Assembly: GCA_049279675.1 (NCBI GenBank)
Contig: JBAPOP010000145.1
Span: 1-12,103, forward strand
From: Palsa-147 sp049279675
GTDB taxonomy: Bacteria > Acidobacteriota > Terriglobia > Acidiferrales > UBA7541
Reading direction: 5' to 3'
Length of the DNA stretch: 12,103 bases
The position numbers and the translations under genes are program-made. Under the pieces are notes generated by a model. That model saw only the letters and a list, made by a program, of their open reading frames with translations. It searched no databases and was not told where the DNA came from. Positions 1 to 7,267 of the stretch are shown one piece after another (the stretch's first letter is position 1; each line of letters starts with the position of its first letter).

Positions 1-858
1 GTCTGGACCCACGCGTTGGAGATCATGGACAAACGGTTGCAGCGCGCTATTGTGCCTGCTCTTCGCGCAGCCGATTTAGTAATTGCCAACAGCGATTTCA
101 CGCGGCGGTTCATCGAGGCCGCTGGTGTCGAGCCGGATCGAATAGCCAAAATTTTCCCAGGCGCGGATCCTGTCCGCTTTCAACCGGACTTGGATTGCAG
201 CGAGTTGAAGCGCCGCCTCGGTTTGGTGGACAGGCCGGTCTTGCTGACGGTCGCGCGGACCGTCAAAGCAAATCGTTACAAAGGCCACGATGTTGTGCTT
301 CGAGCGCTTTCGCGCGTCGCTCGAGAATTCCCCAATGTCGCGTATGTCGTCGTTGGTGGCGGCGATGATTTAGCCCACCTCGAACAATTGGCCGAAGAAT
401 GCGGCGTCCGCAACAACGTCATTTTTCCTGGCGACGTTTCAGACGCAGAGCTTCCGCTGTTTTATAACGCGTGCGATGTATTCGTCATGTGCAGTCGCGA
501 GGAGCGAAGCCGTCGCGGGCTGCTCGTTGAGGGTTTCGGGCTTTCGTTTTTGGAAGCCTCCGCGTGTGGTAAACCAATCGTCGCAGGCCGGTCGGGTGGT
601 GTTCCCGAAGCAGTCAGAGACGGAGTCACAGGACTACTAGTCAATCCAATTGATCCCGAAGCTGTCGCTGAGGGAATTGTCAAACTTCTAAAAGAGCGTA
701 AGATGGCTCAGCACTTGGGAGCCAATGGACGGCAGTGGATCCAAGACGAAATGAATTGGGAACGGGCCGCAGAGGAATTCCAACAGGCGGTTTTGCGGAT
801 TTTCTCGACGACTTGGGAACGAGAGAAGACGCTCGCACAGAGTAGACAGGTTTTCTAG
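1..858 (+). CDS. GT4-family glycosyltransferase, PimB-like (5' partial)
   Basis: The frame is open from base 1 (reads VWTHALEIMDK...), so the true start lies outside the window; 285 codons remain before TAG. Roughly the first 100 residues of a usual 380-400 residue GT-B enzyme are missing. What remains is the end of the acceptor-binding half (motif ANSDFTRRFIEAAG) and a full C-terminal nucleotide-sugar half: a KGHD loop, VVVGGGDD, and the E-x7-E retaining signature, with the two Glu codons at 529 and 553, followed by ACGKPIVAGRSGGVPEAV. This last block is typical of GT4 mannosyltransferases such as PimB-like enzymes, which transfer a sugar from an activated nucleotide to a lipid or glycan at the cytosolic membrane face. 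Donor and acceptor cannot be read from sequence. It precedes two more GT4 genes, which supports a role in surface polysaccharide assembly. The family is confident; the specific reaction is not. Confidence 0.9.
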   Translation, partial: VWTHALEIMDKRLQRAIVPALRAADLVIANSDFTRRFIEAAGVEPDRIAKIFPGADPVRFQPDLDCSELKRRLGLVDRPVLLTVARTVKANRYKGHDVVLRALSRVAREFPNVAYVVVGGGDDLAHLEQLAEECGVRNNVIFPGDVSDAELPLFYNACDVFVMCSREERSRRGLLVEGFGLSFLEASACGKPIVAGRSGGVPEAVRDGVTGLLVNPIDPEAVAEGIVKLLKERKMAQHLGANGRQWIQDEMNWERAAEEFQQAVLRIFSTTWEREKTLAQSRQVF

Positions 859-948
859 TTTTTAGGCGGCTTGCGATCTGCCGACGCAATTCCGGCAGTC
901 TACTCGCAAGGCAAAACATTTTCTCAAAATTTGTGGATCGAGGCCGAG

Positions 949-2157
949 GTGTCATTGTCGTTGCGTAAGATCGCGGTGTTGTGCGCGATTTCTGATCTTG
1001 GTGGGGCCGAGTTTAGCCTTCTGGAATTGGTCGCGCGCTTGCGCGATCGGTACGAATTCCATTTGATCGTGCCCGCGGATGGCGCTCTAAAGTCGCGTGC
1101 CGAGCGGATCGGCGCTCGAGTTCGGATTCTTGCGTGGCCCGCGGCGCTAGCGCGGACCGGCGAAACTTCCCGTCGCCCAAGTCCAGCCCAACTACTGCGA
1201 TCGGCATTTTCGATCAGGCCATTCGTCCACAAGCTCTCGAAAACGTTGCGGGAAATTAATCCCTCGGCGTTCATCACAAACGCGTCAAAGGCCCACATCC
1301 TCGGCGCGCTTGTGTCACTGCCAAAAGGTGTGCCGCTGATTTGGTACATGCGCGATGGGTTGGAGCACCGTCCCTATTCGCGCAAGCTGCTCTCTCTGCT
1401 GTCGCGTCGCTGTGATTTCACAGTCTGCATATCGCAGTACGTTGCGGATCAAGTGCATCGTCACGTCTCTTCCGCGCTCCCAACCAACATCGTCTACAAC
1501 ATTATTGATTTGAACGCATTTCATCCCGGCAGCCCCGCGCCATCGGACCTTGCCAAGGGAGCGGGTGAAATATGGTTCGGCACCATCGGTCCGATCACTC
1601 CGCTGAAGGGCCACGACATTTTCCTCGATGCGGCTGAAAAGGTTTCGAAGCAATTGCCAAACGCATTTTTCGTAATCGTCGGCATGAATCCTTACGCGAC
1701 GCAGGCCGGATCGGAATACGAAGAACATCTACGTCGCCGCGTCGCCAGTTCGCCGATCCGCGACCGCGTGAAATTTCTCGGCTATAGGAACGACATCCCC
1801 AGTGTGCTGTCCCGATTGGACGTGCTCGTTCAGCCGAACCGCGGTCCGGAGGGCCTTGGGCGATCCGTGCTCGAAGCGATGGCGTGCGGCGTACCCGTTG
1901 TGGCGGTGAACAAATGGGGCCCAGCCGAAGTGGTTGAAGATGGACGCAGTGGTTTGCTTTTCCCTCCGCTCGACGCCGCCGCGCTAGCCGCTCGCATGAT
2001 TGCCCTCGCTGAAGATCTAACGCTTCGCGCGAAGTTGGGTCGAAATGCGCAGGAGTGGATTCGGCGGAACATCGTTCCGATCGATCTCGCAGGCCGGTTC
2101 GATCAGATTTTGACAGACTCGATCGCGTCGTCGACGAAGGAAGCATTGTCCGCATGA
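949..2157 (+). CDS. GT4-family glycosyltransferase
   Basis: A retaining GT-B glycosyltransferase of about 402 residues. The N-terminal half opens with RKIAVLCAISDLGGAEFSLL, whose GGAE is the usual glycine loop near residues 18-21. The C-terminal half contains GPITPLKGHDIFLDA, FFVIVG, and the E-x7-E motif at E301/E309 (EGLGRSVLEAMACGVPVV). The frame stays open upstream to a TTG at 871, but those 26 extra residues look unlike a GT4 start. GTG at 949 is preferred because GAGG at 940-943 sits 5 bases upstream and the first beta strand begins a few residues later. The gap of 90 bases after the previous gene holds no clear promoter, and the stop overlaps the next start as ATGA, so the gene is probably co-transcribed and translationally coupled. 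Likely role: adding one sugar to a lipid-linked polysaccharide unit (inference). Donor unknown. Confidence 0.88.
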   Translation: MSLSLRKIAVLCAISDLGGAEFSLLELVARLRDRYEFHLIVPADGALKSRAERIGARVRILAWPAALARTGETSRRPSPAQLLRSAFSIRPFVHKLSKTLREINPSAFITNASKAHILGALVSLPKGVPLIWYMRDGLEHRPYSRKLLSLLSRRCDFTVCISQYVADQVHRHVSSALPTNIVYNIIDLNAFHPGSPAPSDLAKGAGEIWFGTIGPITPLKGHDIFLDAAEKVSKQLPNAFFVIVGMNPYATQAGSEYEEHLRRRVASSPIRDRVKFLGYRNDIPSVLSRLDVLVQPNRGPEGLGRSVLEAMACGVPVVAVNKWGPAEVVEDGRSGLLFPPLDAAALAARMIALAEDLTLRAKLGRNAQEWIRRNIVPIDLAGRFDQILTDSIASSTKEALSA

Positions 2158-3359
2158 AAGTTTTGCAACTCGGCAAGTTCTACGACCCCGTCGTAGGAGG
2201 AATCGAAACCGTCCTTCAGGAAATCTGCGAACAACTGCACACGCGTGTCCAGCTTCAAGTCCTGGTGGCAAACACACGGTTCCGAACTGAACACGAAGTC
2301 CGCGAGTTTCCGATCACTCGGGTTGCGTCGATGGGAACTGTCTTTTCGTGTCCGATCGCGCCGTCGCTCCCGCTCTGGGTGAGAAAGAGCGACGCCGATC
2401 TCATCCACGTGCACATGCCCAATCCGCTCGCGGAACTTTCCGCGCTTGCCGCCGATCGCGACACCCCAATCGTGGCTCATTTTCATAGTGACGTCGTGCG
2501 GCAACAGCGCATATTGAAACTCTACGGACCGCTCTTGCGCGCATTTTATCGCCGGACGAACTGCATTATTGTTCCAACGCCGCGGCATATCGACGTTTCG
2601 AGTTTCGTCTCTCAGCATCGTGCGAAATGCCATGTCGTACCGTTCGGAATTACTCTCTCGCGATTTGACTTGGATGAAGCAGGCCGAAAAAAAGTGGAGC
2701 GTCTTCGTAAAGGCCGGCCGGCAATACTCTACGTGGGAAGACTGGTTTCGTATAAAGGCGTCGAATATCTCCTGCGGGCTCTGGAGAAGACCGACGCTCG
2801 GGCCTGGATTATTGGCACCGGAACGCTAAGAGGATCTCTCGTCGAACTCGCTCGCAAGCTCGGAATAAACGACAGAGTGGAATTTTTAAGCGACATCTCC
2901 GCGGCCGATTTAGTTGCTTACTATCATGCCTGCGAAGCGCTCGTGCTTCCGTCGGTCACCAATGCCGAGATGTTCGGCATGGTGCAATTGGAAGCGATGG
3001 CCTGCCGCAAGCCGGTCATTTCCACAAATCTTCCGACCGGCGTCCCGTGGGTCAACCAATCTGGAACCACCGGTCTAGTCGTTTCGCCCTCGAATGTCGC
3101 CGAGTTGGCAGGAGCGATTCAAAGGCTTCTCGCTAATCCCGGCCTACGAGAAGACATGGGCGAAGCGGGACGAAGGCGCGTTGAGGAGAATTTCACTTCG
3201 GAGAAAATGGCGGCCGGCCTCCTCGAAGTGTATCAAAGCGTTTTGAATCACGCGCGAAGCCAACGAATAAGGAAGCCGGTTCAAGAGCTTCGTCCAACCG
3301 TCCCGGATATCGAATCGCTGCGCGTTCGGAGAATCGCGTCAAAGGAAACGCGGACTTAG
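2154..3359 (+). CDS. GT4-family glycosyltransferase
   Basis: A third GT-B/GT4 enzyme, about 401 residues. The start is ATG 2154 inside the ATGA overlap with the preceding stop; the frame is open further upstream, but that part is only the preceding gene read in another frame. The N-terminus MKVLQLGKFYDPVVGGIETV is the classic GT4 opening with the glycine-rich acceptor loop. Later landmarks are DLIHVHMPNP, HFHSDVVRQ, VVPFGI, LYVGRLVSYKGVEYLL, and the E-x7-E pair E272/E280 (EMFGMVQLEAMACRKPVI), then NLPTGVPWVN. The last block resembles mannosyl- and galactosyl-transferases of exopolysaccharide clusters, but the donor cannot be assigned. A basic tail of about 40 residues follows the final helix. 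An AGGAAG at 2138-2143 may serve as ribosome binding site, or initiation may depend on coupling to the upstream gene. Confidence 0.92.
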   Translation: MKVLQLGKFYDPVVGGIETVLQEICEQLHTRVQLQVLVANTRFRTEHEVREFPITRVASMGTVFSCPIAPSLPLWVRKSDADLIHVHMPNPLAELSALAADRDTPIVAHFHSDVVRQQRILKLYGPLLRAFYRRTNCIIVPTPRHIDVSSFVSQHRAKCHVVPFGITLSRFDLDEAGRKKVERLRKGRPAILYVGRLVSYKGVEYLLRALEKTDARAWIIGTGTLRGSLVELARKLGINDRVEFLSDISAADLVAYYHACEALVLPSVTNAEMFGMVQLEAMACRKPVISTNLPTGVPWVNQSGTTGLVVSPSNVAELAGAIQRLLANPGLREDMGEAGRRRVEENFTSEKMAAGLLEVYQSVLNHARSQRIRKPVQELRPTVPDIESLRVRRIASKETRT

Positions 3360-3501
3360 TCTCGATTAATCATTCAGTTGGCCGCGACCGGGCCGGCATT
3401 TGATCGATTTGAATTAAAGCAGAACCGGGAATGCAGACGCTCCATAATGGCTCGCAAGAATTTTCGCTCCGAAAATTTGATCTTTGTTAACGAATTTTTT
3501 C

Positions 3502-3530
3502 TTGACAGATCTCGCAGGAAAGTTGATAAG
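3502..3530 (+). promoter_or_regulatory. Predicted sigma-70-type promoter
   Basis: TTGACA (3502-3507) is a perfect -35 hexamer. A 17-base spacer separates it from GATAAG (3525-3530), which matches four of six -10 positions. An AT-rich tract with a T run (3495-3501) lies just upstream and could act as an UP-like element. Transcription would start near 3537, about 280 bases before the transferase start codon. This separates the transferase from the glycosyltransferase operon upstream. Confidence 0.6.
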
Positions 3531-3538
3531 TTACTCGA

Positions 3539-3561
3539 ACGTTTGCATCCGATGCGAACGT
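3539..3561 (+). promoter_or_regulatory. Inverted repeat at the predicted transcript 5' end
   Basis: CGTTTGCAT (3540-3548) and ATGCGAACG (3552-3560) form a 9-base stem (one G-U pair) around a CCG loop, extended by an A-T pair at 3539/3561. It begins within a few bases of the predicted transcription start. It could be an operator for a dimeric regulator or a 5'-terminal RNA hairpin that stabilises the transcript. No U tract follows it directly, so it does not look like an intrinsic terminator. Confidence 0.45.
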
Positions 3562-3814
3562 GCCTCAGAGAAAATATTATCGAACCATCGATCTCGCGGC
3601 CGTTTAGCAAAAGTCCCCCCCTGCAAACGCAGCTCGTAAAGTGTATGACGGAGACTTCATCCACTTCGCTGTGGCGCAATTAAGAGAAGACGAATCGCCA
3701 ACATCGCCCGACATGCAAGCCCGGCTTTGAATGCCCGGTCGATATTGCGCTTCTCGTGCCATGCAAATATTGGCGAAGTTGTAGAACGCGCGATTTGAGA
3801 GAGAACGGGGGCTA

Positions 3815-5353
3815 ATGGATTTCATTCTGGTTTTTGCGACGTCTTTGATCCTGTCTGCGTTTCTGAGTCGCTTGGTTCGTGATGTCGCAAACGGGCGCGG
3901 TTGGGCTGCAGCGCCAGAGACCGCAAGGCATATTCACAAGAATCCCACGCCGCAGCTCGGCGGCATTGCGATTTTGACGTCGGTTATCGTCGTCGTCGCA
4001 GTCGCCACGTTGCTGTCCCGTGTTTTGGGTTTTCGTTTCGGCCTCCCAATCTCCGCATACCTCGGGATCCTCGGTCCAACACTGCTGATATTTGCGTTAG
4101 GTCTCGTGGATGATTTCCGGCCATTAGGTCCGTATTGGAAGTTTGGAATTCAGGTGCTTGCGGCCGGTTGGCTATTTCTGGACGGTTACCGAGTTTCGCG
4201 ATTCCATTTGATATTCGGTGAGCACGCGCTGGGTAGCTTTATCAGTCTGGTCTTTACGATATTTTGGGTCCTGCTAATCACGAACGCATTCAATTTATTG
4301 GACGGCCTCGACGGTCTGGCCGCCGGTTCAGCGCTTTTTTCGAGCTTGGTCGTATTCGTAATTTCGCTGGCGAGCGGCAACACGTTCTCTCAGGTGATCA
4401 CGCTCTCGCTGGCTGGCGCCATCGTCGGATTCCTTCGTTACAATTTCAATCCCGCGACAATTTTTCTCGGAGATTGCGGGAGCCTTGTTATCGGCTTTCT
4501 GTTGGCCTCGATTTCGCTCGTGAGTTCGCATAAAGCATCCACCGCCGTAGCCGTCGGTATCCCGGTCGTCTCGTTCGGATTGCCGATTCTGGATACGATG
4601 TTGTCAGTTCTCCGGCGATTTCTGAATGGCAAGCCGTTGTTCAGCGGAGATGGCGAACACATCCATCACGTCTTGCTTCGCCGCGGGCTCTCGCACCGCA
4701 AGGTGGTTGTCGTGCTTTACGCTGTCTCGGCGGGATTTGCCCTTGTGAGTTTGCTCATGCTTTATCCCCAGGCAATTTCGGTTGCACTGGTGATTGTGGG
4801 CATCGGTATTTTCTTCGGCTTGCAGCATCTCGGATATCACGAAGTGACGGAACTCGAGCAACTCGCGCGCCGGTATCTCAGACAGCGCGCCATCATCTCG
4901 AACAATCTGGCGATTCGTCGAGCCTCCGAAGAATTGTCAGTCGCGCACAATCTTCACGATATCTGCCGCATTCTTCAGACGGCCTTTCAGCAGAATGACT
5001 ACGACGGTTTCGAGTTTTCCTTTACGCCGAAACGATTCGGCCCGTCCGCAACTCAGTCCGTACGGCCTCCTTTGGAATTTGAATGGCGGAAGGAATCTAG
5101 CGAGCATGGCAAGGGCTGGGTGCTGAGTATGGATTTGGTGGCGGGGGAGGGGCGCGGATTTCTGTCGGTATTCCGTAGCTATGCGCGACGCTTGTTGCGC
5201 AGCGACGTGGACTGCATCACGACGGAGCTTGTGCCTTCTTTGAGCGGGGCGCTCGAGCGCAGCGCGCAAAATCGCGAATCTTCGGGAGCATTTGCGGACG
5301 AGACGGCCGAGCCGACACTCACTTTGAGAGAACCTGGCCAGAAATACGCCTAA
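3815..5353 (+). CDS. MraY/WecA-family polyprenyl-phosphate sugar-1-phosphate transferase with C-terminal extension
   Basis: An integral membrane enzyme of 512 residues that should transfer a sugar-1-phosphate (GlcNAc-1-P or similar) from a UDP-sugar to undecaprenyl phosphate, the first step of a lipid-linked glycan. Family motifs are all present in order: HKNPTPQLGG (41-50), the DD pair at 99-100 (LVDDFRPLGP), NAFNLLDGLDGL with D163 and D166, FLGDCGS (217-223), and the cytosolic HIHH at 282-285. About ten or eleven hydrophobic segments lie between residues 1 and 338. WecA and TagO end near residue 350-370; here another 170 residues follow (about 341-512), soluble and charged, with a helix-rich stretch at 343-392 and a mixed part that faintly recalls a GAF fold (weak inference). 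ATG 3815 is preceded by GGGGG at 3807-3811. The gene has its own promoter and converges with the beta-helix gene only 9 bases downstream. Family confident; exact sugar unknown. Confidence 0.93.
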   Translation: MDFILVFATSLILSAFLSRLVRDVANGRGWAAAPETARHIHKNPTPQLGGIAILTSVIVVVAVATLLSRVLGFRFGLPISAYLGILGPTLLIFALGLVDDFRPLGPYWKFGIQVLAAGWLFLDGYRVSRFHLIFGEHALGSFISLVFTIFWVLLITNAFNLLDGLDGLAAGSALFSSLVVFVISLASGNTFSQVITLSLAGAIVGFLRYNFNPATIFLGDCGSLVIGFLLASISLVSSHKASTAVAVGIPVVSFGLPILDTMLSVLRRFLNGKPLFSGDGEHIHHVLLRRGLSHRKVVVVLYAVSAGFALVSLLMLYPQAISVALVIVGIGIFFGLQHLGYHEVTELEQLARRYLRQRAIISNNLAIRRASEELSVAHNLHDICRILQTAFQQNDYDGFEFSFTPKRFGPSATQSVRPPLEFEWRKESSEHGKGWVLSMDLVAGEGRGFLSVFRSYARRLLRSDVDCITTELVPSLSGALERSAQNRESSGAFADETAEPTLTLREPGQKYA

Positions 5354-5362
5354 GGCCCAGCG

Positions 5363-7162
5363 TTATTTCGAATTGCCCGCGCGCGATCCGTAATCATTCG
5401 TGCAAGCTCCCACGCACGTGAACGGCCTGAAGACATTTCCAAAAATACTCTCGATGCGAACCGTTCCATTTTCCTGAACGGCCGCATGCCGGAAAGCACC
5501 ATTCACGGAAATGGCCGTATTATTGGCGAATTCGACGATCGAGGCGCCATTTAACTCAAACGCGTTGTACGTCGTGCGATAGAGGTGATACTTCGTGCCG
5601 GATGGGACGTAGTGAACATCGTCGTCAAGTTCCAGGAGCGAGTCCTGCACGAACGTATGGATCAGCAGATTTCCCCGCTCGGTGAAGAGCGTGCGGTTGG
5701 TCCACGCCTCGCCCCAGGCTCCGCCCTGCAGCCGAATCCAGCGGCTATTGCCGGAATTCATGCACGCATTTGAAGTGGGGCTCGGGACGCTGCAAATTGT
5801 TCCCGAATCGTACTCGCGCTGCTCGTCGACGTACAGATTATCGCTGACGTCAAAAATGACCCCGCTAAGTAGGTAGCCGGCCGCTACCGACCCGACCCCA
5901 TTTTGGCCGACTTCCCGCACGACATTTCCGCGAACGATCGAGCAGGCGTAGCAATCGATGCCATTCTGGTTCCGGGAGTAGCGCACGAGGTTGTAGCTGA
6001 CCTCAACATCGCGAATATACGAGGCGTTCCCCACTCCGATACTGCCGTCGAAGACGCGATTGTGGCTGATGGTGCACCGGCTGGTGAGTGTGTGCTCGAG
6101 CCCGTTGATTCCGATGCTGCCAAAATGGAGTTCATTATCGGTGATGGAGAGTCCAGCGAGGGAACCGATGGTGCCGTCCTGCAGCGCGATGTAAATATCG
6201 CCGTGGTAAAAAGTGTTCGCGCGGATTTCTGAGTCGTTGAGGCCGCCATGCGCAATGCTGCTCGCGCGAAATATATTTTCGCTGATTCGCACGTTCGAAG
6301 GCAGATGGGCCGTATTGTCCTTCCCCATTTCAATCCCAGTCGCAGTATTCGTGTTGGGGGCGCTCGCGTTTTCAAATGTGTTTGAAGTGACGTACAGCCC
6401 CGACTGGCTCACGATCAGCATCGAGAAACTCCGGAAATTGCCCGCCTCGATGAATTTGTTGTTGCGGACCACGCCGGCGTCCGCGTCCGGCGCCGCTGCT
6501 GGATCGAACCGGCTGAAGGAAAGCGCGTTGTCCCCGTGGCCGTAACTGGTGCTTCGCAGCAGAAACGTGCTGTCGTGAATGTTGGCGTGCGAGTTATCGA
6601 GCAGATTCACGAGCTTGTTTGGATTGCCTTCCAGCCAAAGGCGGGACAGCTCGAGATCCGTACACTCGAAACATCTGACGATCGAGTTCCAGTCATATTT
6701 GGAATCGGAATCGTTCCAGATCACGCTCATGTCGCTGATCCGGATATTCCGGCTCGGGTGGTCCGAGTTTTCAAATAGAGTTGCGGGAGGGTCGCCTGCC
6801 GCGCGAGTGACGCGAATCGTCGTGAGCCCCACGCCGGCTCCCTGAATCTTCACGTTCGACGGAATCGCGACTCCGAGCTTGGCGCCGAATTTATCCTGAT
6901 GCGTCCAGGTGCGGATCGCGTTCAACTCGTAGGTTCCCGCGGGAATCATCACCTCGCATGGCTCGGAGCCGCAATTCTGAATCGCTGCCTGAAGCTTTTC
7001 GATGAGAGAGGCGCCGGGGAACGCCGCCGTGCTTCGAACGGCGGCCGCGCGCGCGGCGTGCGACGGAAGAGCAATGAAATACGCGAGTGCGACGAGCTGC
7101 AAGAAAAACACTCGGCCGGGCCGGCAAGTCTGACGTATCAAGCGGTGAGCAATCGAAGCCAT
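5363..7162 (-). CDS. Secreted right-handed parallel beta-helix protein (pectate-lyase-like fold)
   Basis: A 599-residue exported protein. Residues 1-40 form a signal peptide: basic start with several Arg, hydrophobic core VFFLQLVALAYFIAL, small residues around SHAARAAA as cleavage region. The mature start resembles Pectate_lyase_3-type proteins: LIEKLQAAIQNCG, IPAGTYELN, then IPSNVKIQGAGVGLTTIRV. From about residue 130 to 560 it shows repeated short strands with N-rich turns (VRNNKFIEAG, VTSNTFENAS, ISENIFRAS, EIRANTFYHG, ISHNRVFDG), typical PbH1 coils. Several close cysteine pairs (RCFEC, DCYAC, TCVGAC) suggest disulfides. The start is forced: an in-frame TAG lies 15 bases upstream of the ATG. 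Proteins of this fold can be polysaccharide lyases, epimerases, hydrolases or pure binding scaffolds. I see no recognisable catalytic signature, so the activity is open. Its place between a WecA-like and a GT2 gene suggests it acts on the cluster's polysaccharide outside the cytoplasm (inference). Confidence 0.85.
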   Translation of the reverse strand: MASIAHRLIRQTCRPGRVFFLQLVALAYFIALPSHAARAAAVRSTAAFPGASLIEKLQAAIQNCGSEPCEVMIPAGTYELNAIRTWTHQDKFGAKLGVAIPSNVKIQGAGVGLTTIRVTRAAGDPPATLFENSDHPSRNIRISDMSVIWNDSDSKYDWNSIVRCFECTDLELSRLWLEGNPNKLVNLLDNSHANIHDSTFLLRSTSYGHGDNALSFSRFDPAAAPDADAGVVRNNKFIEAGNFRSFSMLIVSQSGLYVTSNTFENASAPNTNTATGIEMGKDNTAHLPSNVRISENIFRASSIAHGGLNDSEIRANTFYHGDIYIALQDGTIGSLAGLSITDNELHFGSIGINGLEHTLTSRCTISHNRVFDGSIGVGNASYIRDVEVSYNLVRYSRNQNGIDCYACSIVRGNVVREVGQNGVGSVAAGYLLSGVIFDVSDNLYVDEQREYDSGTICSVPSPTSNACMNSGNSRWIRLQGGAWGEAWTNRTLFTERGNLLIHTFVQDSLLELDDDVHYVPSGTKYHLYRTTYNAFELNGASIVEFANNTAISVNGAFRHAAVQENGTVRIESIFGNVFRPFTCVGACTNDYGSRAGNSK

Positions 7163-7267
7163 CGGCCCGAAATACTATCAGCTTGTTCGAGACGAGGCAC
7201 TGCCCACTCTGCTCCAGCTTCAAATTCCTTGCGTAGATGGTGGCGGAATCATTAGCATGCGAAAGTT
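7163..7267. promoter_or_regulatory. Divergent intergenic region
   Basis: These 105 bases separate two divergently oriented starts (beta-helix minus, GT2 plus), so promoters for both should lie here or overlap the gene ends. I could not pick convincing -35/-10 pairs on either strand. On the minus strand a TAGTAT lies so close to the ATG that it would give an almost leaderless mRNA; this is weak. On the plus strand a five-codon frame (7257-7271) overlaps the GT2 start. Confidence 0.35.

Larger units (their letters stand above)
3360..3814. other. Intergenic region and long leader upstream of the WecA-like gene
   Basis: This 455-base gap has no gene I can support. It contains a promoter (3502-3530), an inverted repeat at the predicted transcription start (3539-3561), a small second hairpin (stem 3579-3583 with 3588-3592), a run of seven C at about 3615-3621, and roughly 280 bases of presumed untranslated leader. 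A 29-codon frame from GTG 3641 to TGA 3730 looks protein-like but has no ribosome binding site. No rho-independent terminator for the upstream glycosyltransferases was found. Confidence 0.6.

Noticed and set aside
871..948. TTG 871 as start of the second glycosyltransferase
   Set aside because: The extra 26 residues do not resemble a GT4 N-terminus, while GTG 949 has GAGG at suitable spacing just before the first beta strand.
2055..2153. Upstream extension of the third glycosyltransferase
   Set aside because: This part overlaps the preceding gene by about 100 bases and is only its alternate frame; ATG 2154 in the ATGA overlap gives a canonical GT4 N-terminus.
3608..3630. Run of seven C as a programmed frameshift site joining two leader frames
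   Set aside because: Neither frame belongs to a recognisable protein, and no start or ribosome binding site supports translation across it.
3378..3683. Plus-strand frame of 101 codons in the intergenic region
   Set aside because: It starts with TTG, has no ribosome binding site, shows no recognisable motif, and a strong promoter and inverted repeat lie inside it.
5884..6545. Several frames of 110-160 codons within the beta-helix region
   Set aside because: They are other-frame or opposite-strand shadows of the secreted beta-helix gene, whose signal peptide and repeat pattern identify the true frame.
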